From contig NZ_AP024678.1 in NCBI RefSeq assembly GCF_025999095.1, forward strand, positions 837,527-901,526: DNA of 64,000 nt, read 5' to 3'. This document shows, one piece after another, positions 55,850-64,000 of this stretch. The stretch is from Thermosynechococcus sp. Lineage in GTDB: Bacteria > Cyanobacteriota > Cyanobacteriia > Thermosynechococcales > Thermosynechococcaceae. The stretch's first letter is position 1. Each line of letters opens with the position of its first letter. The position numbers and the translations under genes were made by a program. The notes below the pieces were generated by a model. That model did no database searches. It was given only the letters and a program-made list of their open reading frames with translations, and was not told the origin of the DNA.

Positions 55850-57688
55850 CTAGGGAATCGTTGCCATCTTGACGTCGTTGCGATCCAAGATGCTTTGGAG
55901 TTCCTCAGCATCGATTGTCTCTTTTTCAATGAGCACTTGGGCAATTTGGTCAAGGACATGGCGGTTGTTTACCAGCACCTCTTTGGCACGGCGATAGGCC
56001 TGCTCCACTAGGTTGCGCACTTCGTCATCAATGGTGGCAGCGGTTTCCTCAGAGAAGTCCCGTTCCGCCATAATGTCGCGGCCAAGGAAGACATTCCCCG
56101 TTTGCCGTCCCAAAGCCACCGGCCCTAGGCGATCGCTCATGCCAAAGCGGGTAACCATTTGCCGTGCCACCCGCGCCACCTGTTGCAGATCGTTTGAGGC
56201 ACCCGTGGTCACCTCATCCTCGCCAAAGACAATTTCCTCAGCAATGCGACCCCCTAGGGCAACGGCCATTTGGTTTTGTAGGTAGGCACGGCTATAGAGA
56301 CCCGAATCCATCTGATCTTCGTTGGGGGTAAACCAAGTTAGCCCCCCTGCCCGTCCCCGCGGAATGATGCTCACTTTTTGGACAGGATCGTAGTCTGGCA
56401 TCAGGGCACCCACAAGGGCATGACCCGCCTCATGGTAGGCAACTAACTTCTTGCGGCGATCGCTCATGACGCGGTCTTTTTTCTCAGGCCCTGCCAGGAC
56501 GCGATCAATGGCATCGTTAATCTCATCCATTGAGATCTCGGTGAGGTTACGGCGGGCCGCCAGAATGGCCGCTTCATTGAGCAGATTAGAAAGATCCGCA
56601 CCAGTAAAGCCGGGCGTACGGCGTGCAATTTTATCGAGATCCACATCCTTAGCAAGGGTTTTGCCGCGGGCATGGACTTTGAGAATATCGAGGCGACCTT
56701 TGTAATCGGGGCGATCCACCACCACTTGACGGTCAAAACGACCGGGACGCAACAGCGCTGCATCCAAAACATCCGGACGGTTTGTCGCCGCAATAATAAT
56801 AATGCCCGTATTCCCCTCAAAGCCATCCATTTCCGTCAGCAGTTGGTTGAGGGTTTGCTCCCGTTCGTCATTGCCACCCCCTAGGCCGGCACCGCGCTGG
56901 CGACCCACGGCATCAATCTCATCAATAAAAACGATACAGGGGGCATTGGCTTTGGCTTGTTCAAAGAGGTCGCGCACCCGTGAGGCACCCACCCCAACGA
57001 ACATTTCCACAAACTCAGAACCGGAAATCGAGAAGAAGGGGACACCTGCCTCACCGGCAACGGCACGGGCAAGGAGGGTTTTACCTGTCCCTGGCGGCCC
57101 CACCAGCAAGACACCCTTGGGAATTTTGGCACCGACTTCCGTAAAGCGATCGGCATACTTCAGGAATTCCACCACTTCCCCCAGTTCCAGCTTGGCCTGA
57201 TCAATCCCGGCCACATCATTAAATGTCACTTGGGTTTGGGGTTCCATCTGTACCCGTGCCCGTGACTTACCGAAATTCATCGCTTGGTTGCCAGGACCCG
57301 CTTGGGCACGCCGCAACAGGAAAAAGAGCAGTACCAAGAGGCCAATGGGAACGAACAAGCTGCTGAGGGCGCGGAACCAGAAGCCATCATTGCTTTGGGG
57401 CAAAACAGCAATGTCCACATTGTTGGTTGTGAGAATGTCGAGGAGTTCAGGGTCATTGGGAAGATTAACCAGAACTCGCGTGCCATCTTGGGTAATCGCT
57501 TGAGCTTGAGAGCGATCAGGGGTGATACTGACTTTGGTGATTTGCTTACTTTCGACCTGTTGGATGAACTCACTGTAGGGCCATGTTTGTTTGGTCGTGG
57601 GTTGGCGATCAAAGAAGGCCGTGGCCAAGGCCAGCACCACGATTGCCAGAAGCACGTATAAACCTGCGTTTCGCCATTGTTTATTCAC
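55850..57688 (-). CDS. ftsH: ATP-dependent zinc metalloprotease FtsH
   Basis: FtsH is a hexameric membrane protease; thylakoid forms replace damaged D1. The 612-residue protein starts at GTG 57686-57688 with GGAGG ten bases before. It has two membrane helices (9-26, about 100-125), Walker [17 protein letters not shown], Walker [16 protein letters not shown], the second region of homology and the zinc site HEAGH near residue 423. Which of the cyanobacterial FtsH1-4 types it is cannot be told without alignment. Confidence 0.96.
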   Translation of the reverse strand: MNKQWRNAGLYVLLAIVVLALATAFFDRQPTTKQTWPYSEFIQQVESKQITKVSITPDRSQAQAITQDGTRVLVNLPNDPELLDILTTNNVDIAVLPQSNDGFWFRALSSLFVPIGLLVLLFFLLRRAQAGPGNQAMNFGKSRARVQMEPQTQVTFNDVAGIDQAKLELGEVVEFLKYADRFTEVGAKIPKGVLLVGPPGTGKTLLARAVAGEAGVPFFSISGSEFVEMFVGVGASRVRDLFEQAKANAPCIVFIDEIDAVGRQRGAGLGGGNDEREQTLNQLLTEMDGFEGNTGIIIIAATNRPDVLDAALLRPGRFDRQVVVDRPDYKGRLDILKVHARGKTLAKDVDLDKIARRTPGFTGADLSNLLNEAAILAARRNLTEISMDEINDAIDRVLAGPEKKDRVMSDRRKKLVAYHEAGHALVGALMPDYDPVQKVSIIPRGRAGGLTWFTPNEDQMDSGLYSRAYLQNQMAVALGGRIAEEIVFGEDEVTTGASNDLQQVARVARQMVTRFGMSDRLGPVALGRQTGNVFLGRDIMAERDFSEETAATIDDEVRNLVEQAYRRAKEVLVNNRHVLDQIAQVLIEKETIDAEELQSILDRNDVKMATIP

Positions 57689-57798
57689 CGATCGCCATCC
57701 TCCGCTAGGAAAACTGAAAAGTCTTTACATAAGTTCATACTAACGCATTCTTTCGCAACCCTAGGTGAGCAGTCCCGTGGTTAAGATCATCAATATCC

Positions 57799-58638
57799 AT
57801 GATAAGCCGTCAGAAAATGCTCGATTTAGACACCTGCTATCGGGTACTGGAGTTGGAGCCGGGGGCAACCCTCGAGGAGGTTAACCGAGCTTATCGGGAT
57901 TTGGTGTTTATTTGGCATCCCGATCGTATTCCCAAGGACAACACACGGCTAATCGAGAAGGCACAGGAGAAGATTAAGCAGTTTAATGAAGCACGGGATC
58001 AACTGCGGCAGCATATTGCCCGCCAGAGGACGCAAAGCTCCCACCAGGCGGCTAGCCAGCGGCAGGCCTATCGTGCTTCGCCCCCCCCGCACTCACCGCC
58101 GCCGCGCTATCAGTCAAATCCCTACACCTATCGCAGCTATCATGGACCCCATGAGCCGCAGCAAGCTACACAGCACACCTATGGTCAACACCACAACCAC
58201 ACCTACAGCACCCATCAACGCCAACGTACTGCTGCCCCACCGCCCCCAGAGCCACCCCGCACGACGCCACCCCATAAGGATATGGCGGGGGTCAATTTAC
58301 AGGGGGCAAACCTCAGTGAAAAGGACTTTGAAGGCCGTAACCTCAGCCATGCCAATCTCAGCCATGCCGATCTCAGTGATGCCTTTTTGCATCGGGTGAT
58401 TCTCCACCGCGCCAACCTGCGCCATGCCAATCTCTTCCGCGCCAATTTGCTGCAGGCGGATCTCAGCTATGCTGACCTCCAAGGGGCCAATCTCATTGGT
58501 GCTGACTTGAGTGGTGCCGATCTGCGGGGTGCTGATCTGCGGGGAGCAAAGATGAGTCAAGGCAATCGTCTCCTCGTCAAACTCACCGGGGCGCGCCTCA
58601 CGGGAGCCATTATGCCCGACGGACACGTCCACACCTAA
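57799..58638 (+). CDS. J-domain and pentapeptide-repeat fusion protein
   Basis: The 279-residue protein combines a J domain ([23 protein letters not shown] at 40-42), a linker rich in His, Gln, Tyr and Pro, and about 16 pentapeptide repeats of the A(D/N)LxG type from residue 168 ([36 protein letters not shown]). Pentapeptide repeats fold as right-handed square helices, frequent in cyanobacteria. The combination suggests DnaK recruitment to a target bound by the repeat helix; that is inference. ATG 57817 is an alternative start. Confidence 0.85.
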   Translation: MISRQKMLDLDTCYRVLELEPGATLEEVNRAYRDLVFIWHPDRIPKDNTRLIEKAQEKIKQFNEARDQLRQHIARQRTQSSHQAASQRQAYRASPPPHSPPPRYQSNPYTYRSYHGPHEPQQATQHTYGQHHNHTYSTHQRQRTAAPPPPEPPRTTPPHKDMAGVNLQGANLSEKDFEGRNLSHANLSHADLSDAFLHRVILHRANLRHANLFRANLLQADLSYADLQGANLIGADLSGADLRGADLRGAKMSQGNRLLVKLTGARLTGAIMPDGHVHT

Positions 58639-59267
58639 GCTTGGATCACACCCTTCGAACTGGGAATTTGCTGAGTGCGGCGCGGGTCAAGGGCGATCGC
58701 CAGGCGCAGGGCACGGGCAAAGGCCTTGAATGTCGCTTCAATAATGTGGTGGGAGTTAATGCCGTCCAATTGGCGGATATGCAGCGTCATGCGGCTATGA
58801 TTCACCAAGGCTACGAAAAATTCCCGCACCAGTTGCGTATCATAGGTGCCAACCCGCTGCGTCGGAATCTGCAACCCATAGCTAAGGTGCGGACGCCCCG
58901 AAACGTCTAGGGCCACTTCCACTAAGCTTTCATCGAGGGGCGCAACAAAGTGGCCAAAACGCTGAATTCCGCGGCGATCGCCCAAGGCTTGATCCAACGC
59001 CATCCCCAAGGTGATGCCCACATCCTCATTGGTGTGGTGGTCATCAATATGGGTATCTCCACTGGCCTGCACCCGCAAATCCACAAGGCCATGGGCGCAA
59101 AGCTGATCCAGCATGTGATCCAAGAAGGGAATCCCCGTGTGATTGTCCGCTAGGCCATTGCCATCAAGGGTGAGTTCAATGTGAACCTTGGTTTCTTTAG
59201 TCTGGCGATCGACCGTGGCTTGGCGCAACAGAGGTGCGTGGCCATTACTGAGGAGAGAATCATTCAT
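58635..59267 (-). CDS. hisB: imidazoleglycerol-phosphate dehydratase
   Basis: HisB dehydrates imidazole glycerol phosphate in histidine synthesis. The 210 residues include [40 protein letters not shown], the metal site [13 protein letters not shown] and [19 protein letters not shown] near the C-terminus, all typical of single-domain HisB. The start is ATG 59265-59267. The final four bases overlap the J-domain gene end on the opposite strand. Confidence 0.96.
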   Translation of the reverse strand: MNDSLLSNGHAPLLRQATVDRQTKETKVHIELTLDGNGLADNHTGIPFLDHMLDQLCAHGLVDLRVQASGDTHIDDHHTNEDVGITLGMALDQALGDRRGIQRFGHFVAPLDESLVEVALDVSGRPHLSYGLQIPTQRVGTYDTQLVREFFVALVNHSRMTLHIRQLDGINSHHIIEATFKAFARALRLAIALDPRRTQQIPSSKGVIQA

Positions 59268-59273
59268 AAAGAG

Positions 59274-59882
59274 TTACTGACGCGGTTGGGGATTAGTAGA
59301 GGTGGCTGGCGGTGAGGTTGCCGCAGGAATTGCCCCCGTACGCGGAAAGGGCACATCCACAAAACCTAATTCTAGCAATTGCTGATAGGCCTTTTGCCCC
59401 AGTTCACGGGTGGGGTTTTGGCTCCGGATAATTTCCACTAAAAGGGGCACCGCAAGCTCGGGTTGGTTATTGGCGCGATAGACCAAAGCTAGCTGAAAAG
59501 TCGCTTGATCGCGCAGTTGTGCTGCTTCTAGGGCACGGCGACGGTTACTGTCTGCGGCAGTATTATCAATCCCCAAAAAGCTGGCGTTGAGGGACTGATA
59601 AAAGTTCGAAAGTTGGTTCATCACCGTGCGGGCTTCCAGTAGCTTGCGGGCGGCGACGGCATAATTTTGCTTATTGACTGCGGCGGCAGCCTCATCTATC
59701 AGGCGCTTGCCCCCTTCAAGGGTATAGATTGCAAGGCTGGGGGGGGATGTGGGATTCACAATCTGGACATTGGGGCTATTAGACTGATTCTGGGCAAATA
59801 CCGCCCGCGGCAGTGCCCCTAGCAGTAGCACCCCAAGGAGCAGGGATGGTCTTGACCAACGAGGAAATGTATTCAACGGCAT
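59274..59882 (-). CDS. secreted helical-repeat hypothetical protein
   Basis: The 202-residue protein has a signal peptide (RPSLLLGVLLLGALPRAVFA, cut before QNQSN) and helical repeats similar to tetratricopeptides (KRLIDEAAAAVNKQNYAVAA, RDQATFQLALVYRANNQPEL). A proline-rich end follows. It should be periplasmic. I know no name. It lies six bases upstream of hisB, so probably cotranscribed, although no functional tie is clear. Confidence 0.65.
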   Translation of the reverse strand: MPLNTFPRWSRPSLLLGVLLLGALPRAVFAQNQSNSPNVQIVNPTSPPSLAIYTLEGGKRLIDEAAAAVNKQNYAVAARKLLEARTVMNQLSNFYQSLNASFLGIDNTAADSNRRRALEAAQLRDQATFQLALVYRANNQPELAVPLLVEIIRSQNPTRELGQKAYQQLLELGFVDVPFPRTGAIPAATSPPATSTNPQPRQ

Positions 59883-60009
59883 GGTGTAAAGCCTTTACTA
59901 AGATAGAGGCAGTCCAGCGAACAATCAACATGGCGTATCTTATCACCAAGTAATGACAGCCCGTGCAGGATCATAAGTTCCAATTTTCCTCAACACTAAG
60001 GCCGTGGCC

Positions 60010-60924
60010 ATGGTAAATCCCACCCCGCAGGGGACAACTACCCATGATGCCATTCGTGAACGGCGCCGCCAATTGCAAAGTAAACGCCGCTGGCGCCAAC
60101 TGGCAAGGCTTTGGCGTACCAGTGTTCTCTTGACCCTAACGGGAGGGCTAGTCTGGGGACTGACGCTGCCGTACTGGATCATCCGTGGCCCTGAGCAAGT
60201 GGTGATTCGTGGCAATCAACTGCTGAAGACGGAAGCGTTGCGGGCACAATTGCCCCTTCAGTATCCTGAGTCGCTGCTCCGTTTGCGGCCACAGGAGATC
60301 ATTCATGTCCTAGAAACCACGCTACCTCTGCAACGAGTGACGATCGCCCGCCAACTTTTTCCGCCGACCCTGATTGTTGAAGTTCAAGAACGCAAGCCTG
60401 TCGCCGTCGCCACCTGTAATCAATGCTGGGTGATGAGTGAAACGGGTCAGCTTCAAGGTCCTGCCAGTCGCTGGTTGGTGGATAGCCTCGGATTTGTCGC
60501 GCCGCTGAGTAGTTATCAAGCCAGTGCCGTGAAGCCAATGCCGACCCTCCAGTTGCAGGGGTATTTTGTACCGGTTAAGGGGGCGCCGCGTCCGCAAACA
60601 TTGGCGGTGGATAGCGATCGCCAGCAGCAGTGGCAGCAGATTCACCGGCTGCTGCAGCAGCAGGATTTACCCATTACGGGCTTAGATTGGCGCAATGAAC
60701 AGAATCTTGTGGTCCAAACTCCCCTCGCGCCGGTTCACCTTGGGGTAGTGCAGTGGAATAGTCCCACCTTCAATAAACAACTCAGTGCCTTGGCCCGTCT
60801 CAAGCAGTTACCCCAGTATTTGGATCCTCGGCAAATGGCCTTTATTGATCTGGTGAACCCCGATGAACCCTTGGTGCAACTGCGGCAACAACCTACACAG
60901 CAGCCGCTTCCCCGCAGCAATTAA
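60010..60924 (+). CDS. ftsQ: cell division protein FtsQ
   Basis: FtsQ links FtsA-Z and the late divisome at the septum. The 304 residues from ATG 60010 (GTG 60004 would add two) have a cytoplasmic part, one helix ([20 protein letters not shown]), a POTRA domain ([56 protein letters not shown]) and the FtsQ domain. The C-terminal stop lies in a 13-base tandem duplication. It stands alone here, not with ftsZ. Confidence 0.85.
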   Translation: MVNPTPQGTTTHDAIRERRRQLQSKRRWRQLARLWRTSVLLTLTGGLVWGLTLPYWIIRGPEQVVIRGNQLLKTEALRAQLPLQYPESLLRLRPQEIIHVLETTLPLQRVTIARQLFPPTLIVEVQERKPVAVATCNQCWVMSETGQLQGPASRWLVDSLGFVAPLSSYQASAVKPMPTLQLQGYFVPVKGAPRPQTLAVDSDRQQQWQQIHRLLQQQDLPITGLDWRNEQNLVVQTPLAPVHLGVVQWNSPTFNKQLSALARLKQLPQYLDPRQMAFIDLVNPDEPLVQLRQQPTQQPLPRSN

Positions 60925-60937
60925 CCGCAGCAATTAA
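60912..60937. repeat. 13-bp tandem duplication across the ftsQ stop codon
   Basis: CCGCAGCAATTAA occurs at 60912-60924 and again at 60925-60937 without change. The first copy carries the last codons and TAA stop. Identical copies point to a recent slippage event. Confidence 0.85.
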
Positions 60938-60986
60938 GGGTCAACAGCACAGCATAATAGAGAGGTTAGCTTGGAGTGGCTGGTCA

Positions 60987-61718
60987 ATGAAACCCCTGAA
61001 GTTCGGCACAGTATTGCCACGATTTCTGCAATGGTTGGTGATGCTGCTCAGTGTGCTGCTGCTGGTGAGTTGCGCCTCCCTCTCCTCAGTTGCTGACACG
61101 AGTTCAATTCCAGGAGCACAAAGCCCAACCCCTATGGCCAACTTACCGCGACTCAATGGCGATGCAACGGTTGTACTGACGGTCAACGATCGCCCGATTA
61201 CGATTCAAGTGAGGGGGGATGCTGCCCCAATTACTGCTGGCAACTTTGTGGATTTAGTGAATCGGGGGGTCTATGATGGCACTATTTTTCACCGCGTCGT
61301 CCGTGAACCCCGACCCTTTGTGGTTCAAGGGGGAGATCCCCAAACTAAAGATCCCAAAGTATCGCCACAACTTTACGGCACGGGTTCCTTTATTGATCCA
61401 GTGACCAACCGCCCCCGCTATATTCCCCTAGAAATTCTCGCGGAGGGCAGCGATACTCCCACCTATAGCCAAGCAGGCACCGTCTCTCCTGTTCTGCACC
61501 ACACCCGTGGAGCCGTGGCCATGGCGCGATCGCAACTCCCGGACTCCGCCTCAGCCCAGTTTTACATTGCCCTTGATCAACTGGATTTTCTGGATGGCAA
61601 TTATGCTGTCTTTGGCTATGTCACCGATGGCATGGATGTGGTAGATAGCATCCAACAGGGCGATCGCCTGCAGTCTGCTAAGGTTGTGGCCGGTTTGGAA
61701 AATTTACAGCAGCCATAG
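60987..61718 (+). CDS. lipoprotein peptidyl-prolyl cis-trans isomerase, cyclophilin type
   Basis: The 243-residue protein has a lipobox ([11 protein letters not shown]; Cys at about residue 28) and a cyclophilin domain: [60 protein letters not shown] and [19 protein letters not shown]. It should catalyse proline isomerisation on the periplasmic or lumenal face. The end overlaps the DUF2062 gene by 41 bases on the other strand. Confidence 0.9.
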   Translation: MKPLKFGTVLPRFLQWLVMLLSVLLLVSCASLSSVADTSSIPGAQSPTPMANLPRLNGDATVVLTVNDRPITIQVRGDAAPITAGNFVDLVNRGVYDGTIFHRVVREPRPFVVQGGDPQTKDPKVSPQLYGTGSFIDPVTNRPRYIPLEILAEGSDTPTYSQAGTVSPVLHHTRGAVAMARSQLPDSASAQFYIALDQLDFLDGNYAVFGYVTDGMDVVDSIQQGDRLQSAKVVAGLENLQQP

Positions 61719-62214
61719 CAGAACGCCGGCGAAAGCGTTGCCGCAGGGGGGGTAACAGCCGCAAACACAGGGCATAGGTGAGGAGTCCAGCTATTACGCC
61801 CACCCAAACACTGCCAAAAATGAGAATCGTTGCCAGTTGCCCCCCTTGTTCTAGGAGCTTTTCCCAAGAGTGCCATTCACCAAAAGATAGGGAAGGCTGC
61901 CCCATCAGCCACCAGCCCACCTGAAAGTTAAACCAATACAAAGGCACATAGGTGAAGGGGTTGCTCACCCAAGTGGCAAGGGCGGCCAAGGGTTTATTTC
62001 CCCGCACTAGCAGCGCTAGGGTGACGGCAATGAGCATCTGCCCGCCAAATAGGGGCAGCATACCAGCAAAGACGCCAGCCCCTAAGCCACGGGCAATACT
62101 CTCAGTACTACTGTGGGAGCGCATCAGGCGCAAATAGTGATAGCGGAGCGATCGTTGCCAACAATAGAGCCAACGGGGCTGTCGAGCAGGCTGAGGAAAA
62201 GACAACCGCATCAT
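61678..62214 (-). CDS. DUF2062 membrane protein
   Basis: The 178 residues contain [40 protein letters not shown] and [20 protein letters not shown], the DUF2062 pattern, and three membrane helices. Function is unknown to me; relatives lie near glycosyltransferase or lipid genes in other bacteria. It converges on the cyclophilin gene with a 41-base overlap, and the MFS gene stop lies 78 bases upstream. Confidence 0.78.
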   Translation of the reverse strand: MMRLSFPQPARQPRWLYCWQRSLRYHYLRLMRSHSSTESIARGLGAGVFAGMLPLFGGQMLIAVTLALLVRGNKPLAALATWVSNPFTYVPLYWFNFQVGWWLMGQPSLSFGEWHSWEKLLEQGGQLATILIFGSVWVGVIAGLLTYALCLRLLPPLRQRFRRRSAMAAVNFPNRPQP

Positions 62215-62292
62215 AGGTGAGCTTCGAGACGGTTTAAAGGTTGGAAAAATAAGGGAATGACAGTCTTTGCTTAGCAGTTTGACATATTTTGC

Positions 62293-63504
62293 TTAGGGAG
62301 TGCTAGGGGTCGCATCCTTGGGCTTGCCCAATCCCAGCGCCAAAAAGCCAAGGGCGATCGCCATCATCACACTGCTTTGCCAAGCGGGTGCCACCCCACC
62401 CCAGCGATCGAAGGCCCACCCTGCCCAGGCCGGTCCGGCAATCCCGGCCACACTTTGGAGGGATTGGCTGGCGCCAATAATTTTCCCCTGATCTTGATCC
62501 CGCACGCGATTGGAGATCACCCCCCGTAGGGAAGGCAACATAATCCCCACCCCAAAGGCCAAAGCCACAACACAGCCGTAGAGCAAAGGCACCCCCAAGC
62601 CGCCGGCACTGGGAACCGCAGCAATTCCCAACAGGGCCAAGGCCACCAGGAGTAGTCCCGCCAGGCTCAAGTGCTGCTCACCAAAGCGAGGAATCAACGA
62701 GCGAATCAAGCCCGCCTGCACAATCGTGCTGACAGCGCCAATCATCACAAAAATGATCCCCGCCTGTGCCGGTCCCCACCCTAACTGTCGCTTCAAAAAG
62801 AGGACGAAGATACTGGTAAAGCCGGCAAAGGCAAAGTTGAAGATAAAAAAAGCCATCAGTAAGGCTTGCAGTGTGCGTTGATTGAATAGCGCCAACCACT
62901 GCTGCTGCCAGGCAAAACTCTTTAGGGTCAGGGGCGATCGCTGGGCTGCGGGCAATGACTCCGGCAAGATGCAGTAGGCCAAAACTACATTTGCCAGGGC
63001 CAAAACAGCGGCAAACCAAATCGGCAACTTGAGATCAATCGCTGCTAAACTGCCGCCAAGGGCCGGCCCAAAAATGAAGCCAATCCCAAAAGCCGCCCCC
63101 GTTAAACCAAAGTTCTTAGCTCGATTTGCCGGGGCTGAGGTATCGGCGATATAGGCCTGAGCCGTTGAAACCACCCCCCCGGTGAGGCCGTCAATAATCC
63201 GCGAGACAAAGAGCAGCCAAGGTACGGTAGCCACAGCAAAGAGAATGTAGGACACAGCGGTGCCAGCAATACAAATCAGCAACACTGGGCGACGCCCCCA
63301 GTGATCCGAGAGGGCACCCAGTAGCGGAGCAGCAATAAATTGAGCAGCGGCAAAGGCAGAAAATAAAAGCGTCAGGCTCAACGCATCAAAGTGAAATTGC
63401 TCCACGAGGAAGGGCAAAATGGGGAAAATGAGACTTTCACCCAGACGATCAATAGCAATTGTTAATAAAACAACTAATAATGGTGAGCGTAGGTTTATCC
63501 CCAT
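62293..63504 (-). CDS. MFS transporter, TetA-like multidrug exporter type
   Basis: The 403 residues show 12 helices. Motif A is seen as GALSDHWGRRPVLLICIAGT (loop 2-3), with RIIDGLTGGVVSTAQAYIAD and GAAFGIGFIFGPALGGSLAA following, which resemble the drug:proton antiporter TetA group. A second motif A-like loop is SLIPRFGEQHLSLAG. The substrate cannot be told, and tetracycline resistance should not be assumed. The start is ATG 63502-63504. Confidence 0.85.
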   Translation of the reverse strand: MGINLRSPLLVVLLTIAIDRLGESLIFPILPFLVEQFHFDALSLTLLFSAFAAAQFIAAPLLGALSDHWGRRPVLLICIAGTAVSYILFAVATVPWLLFVSRIIDGLTGGVVSTAQAYIADTSAPANRAKNFGLTGAAFGIGFIFGPALGGSLAAIDLKLPIWFAAVLALANVVLAYCILPESLPAAQRSPLTLKSFAWQQQWLALFNQRTLQALLMAFFIFNFAFAGFTSIFVLFLKRQLGWGPAQAGIIFVMIGAVSTIVQAGLIRSLIPRFGEQHLSLAGLLLVALALLGIAAVPSAGGLGVPLLYGCVVALAFGVGIMLPSLRGVISNRVRDQDQGKIIGASQSLQSVAGIAGPAWAGWAFDRWGGVAPAWQSSVMMAIALGFLALGLGKPKDATPSTP

Positions 63505-63549
63505 TGATCTGACTCGTCCTCAAGTGATGGATCCCTGCCCTGTACAGTT

Positions 63550-63576
63550 TTGACGCTGAGAAAAAGGCAGTACAAT
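63550..63576 (+). promoter_or_regulatory. candidate promoter for the 31-residue membrane peptide
   Basis: TTGACG (63550-63555), a 15-base spacer and TACAAT (63571-63576, five of six) lie 115 bases before the 63691 start. The spacing is shorter than usual. Confidence 0.4.
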
Positions 63577-63690
63577 AAAAGACTACAACTTAACACAATA
63601 CAGCCCTTTTGCCCTTGCTCAGACACAGTACGCATTGATCAGATACGGCGAAAACACCCTACTGATTCCTACTGATGAGGTATGCAACCC

Positions 63691-63786
63691 ATGTCTGCTT
63701 ATATCGAATCGTTGAAGCGATCGCTCTTTTTGACACTGATTGCCTTGGTGGTCTCATTAACAATTTCTTTCTTGATAGCAATCTAA
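63691..63786 (+). CDS. 31-residue single-span membrane peptide
   Basis: ATG 63691 is chosen over ATG 63682 because GAGG at 63677-63680 is ten bases away from the former, but only one from the latter. The peptide is MSAYIESLKRSLFLTLIALV then a hydrophobic rest to the end (VSLTISFLIAI): a single helix after a short charged head. Its size matches small photosystem or cytochrome subunits, but I do not recognise it. It lies 63 bases before a PucC-family gene. Confidence 0.55.
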   Translation: MSAYIESLKRSLFLTLIALVVSLTISFLIAI

Positions 63787-63849
63787 AATTTACCCTGAAA
63801 ATCATTTATCATCCTCTATCAGTTATCAGTGATGTGAGTTGAGTGAGGT

Positions 63850-64000
63850 ATGGCCACTCCTTCTGCCGCTGCACCGCCCCCTCTGCCCCTATCGGTCATG
63901 TTTCGCTTAGGTCTCTTTCAGATGGGACTGGGCATGATGTCTATTCTGGTACTGGGGGTACTCAACCGCCTCCTGATTAAGGAACTGGCAGTTCCTGCAA
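63850..64000 (+). CDS. PucC/BCD-family MFS protein, N-terminus only
   Basis: The frame from ATG 63850 runs off the window with 50 residues visible: a Pro/Ala-rich start, then MFRLGLFQMGLGMMSILVLG and VLNRLLIKELAVPA. This is the opening of the PucC (BCD) family of the major facilitator superfamily; members help assemble chlorophyll-binding proteins or move pigment. ATG at residue 17 is another possible start. The rest is outside the window. Confidence 0.75.
   Translation, partial: MATPSAAAPPPLPLSVMFRLGLFQMGLGMMSILVLGVLNRLLIKELAVPA

Noticed and set aside
62293-63504. Tetracycline-resistance gene
   Set aside because: The TetA-like motifs are shared by many MFS exporters; there is no mobile context or residue set specific to tetracycline.

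Overview
The window looks like chromosomal DNA of a unicellular thermophilic cyanobacterium, closest in my recognition to Thermosynechococcus. The support is: a 56-residue photosystem II assembly protein of the Psb34 type, a BLUF photoreceptor with Tyr8, Gln50 and Trp91 as in the PixD/Tll0078 family, ycf46, ferredoxin-thioredoxin reductase, cyanobacterial ribosomal-cluster order, DUF families typical of cyanobacteria, and frequent HIP1 octamers (GCGATCGC). Assignments come from reading the translated sequence; no database was searched.

Layout. 1-3.7 kb: a tight minus-strand run thiG - family 2 glycosyltransferase - psb34 - tsaB - NmrA/CIA30 protein (cut by the window edge). 3.8-4.9 kb: a small conserved gene and ribH. 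4.9-9.9 kb: one very large minus-strand gene joining a filamentous-haemagglutinin secretion domain and beta-helix to a C-terminal CHAT (caspase-like) protease; its start codon lies in the loop of a perfect 9-bp inverted repeat. 10-20 kb: asd, then minus-strand housekeeping genes (DUF1838, AI-2E/PerM exporter, murD), ycf46 with DUF177 and the BLUF gene, and tgt.

20.6-35.8 kb: a 30-gene plus-strand cluster from rplC to rpmE that fuses the S10, spc and alpha operons with truA-rplM-rpsI-rpmE, followed at once by aguA-aguB (agmatine to putrescine). rpsJ, rpsN, rpmD and rpsD are not in it. 37.7-40.3 kb holds a structured intergenic region, ftrC, a CAU-anticodon tRNA, a cysteine desulfurase and an AT-rich spacer with a CRP-like palindrome.

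40.6-46 kb: minus-strand type IV pilus motor operon pilB-pilT-pilC followed by a membrane J-domain protein and DUF3143. 46-50 kb: small membrane proteins, a secreted beta-helix protein, a SPOR protein and a glycosyltransferase. 50-64 kb: a 45-residue membrane protein, an SbcC/Rad50 ATPase without a zinc hook, menD, tRNA-Gly, ftsH, a J-domain/pentapeptide-repeat fusion, hisB, ftsQ, a lipoprotein cyclophilin, DUF2062, an MFS exporter, a 31-residue membrane peptide and the start of a PucC-family gene.

Most of the window is ordinary core genome. The best candidates for new biology are the CHAT-haemagglutinin gene with its start-codon hairpin, the hookless SbcC, the CRP-like site before an unknown gene, the apparent CTG start of tsaB, and unassigned small membrane proteins. 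No CRISPR array, insertion sequence, prophage or rRNA gene was seen.
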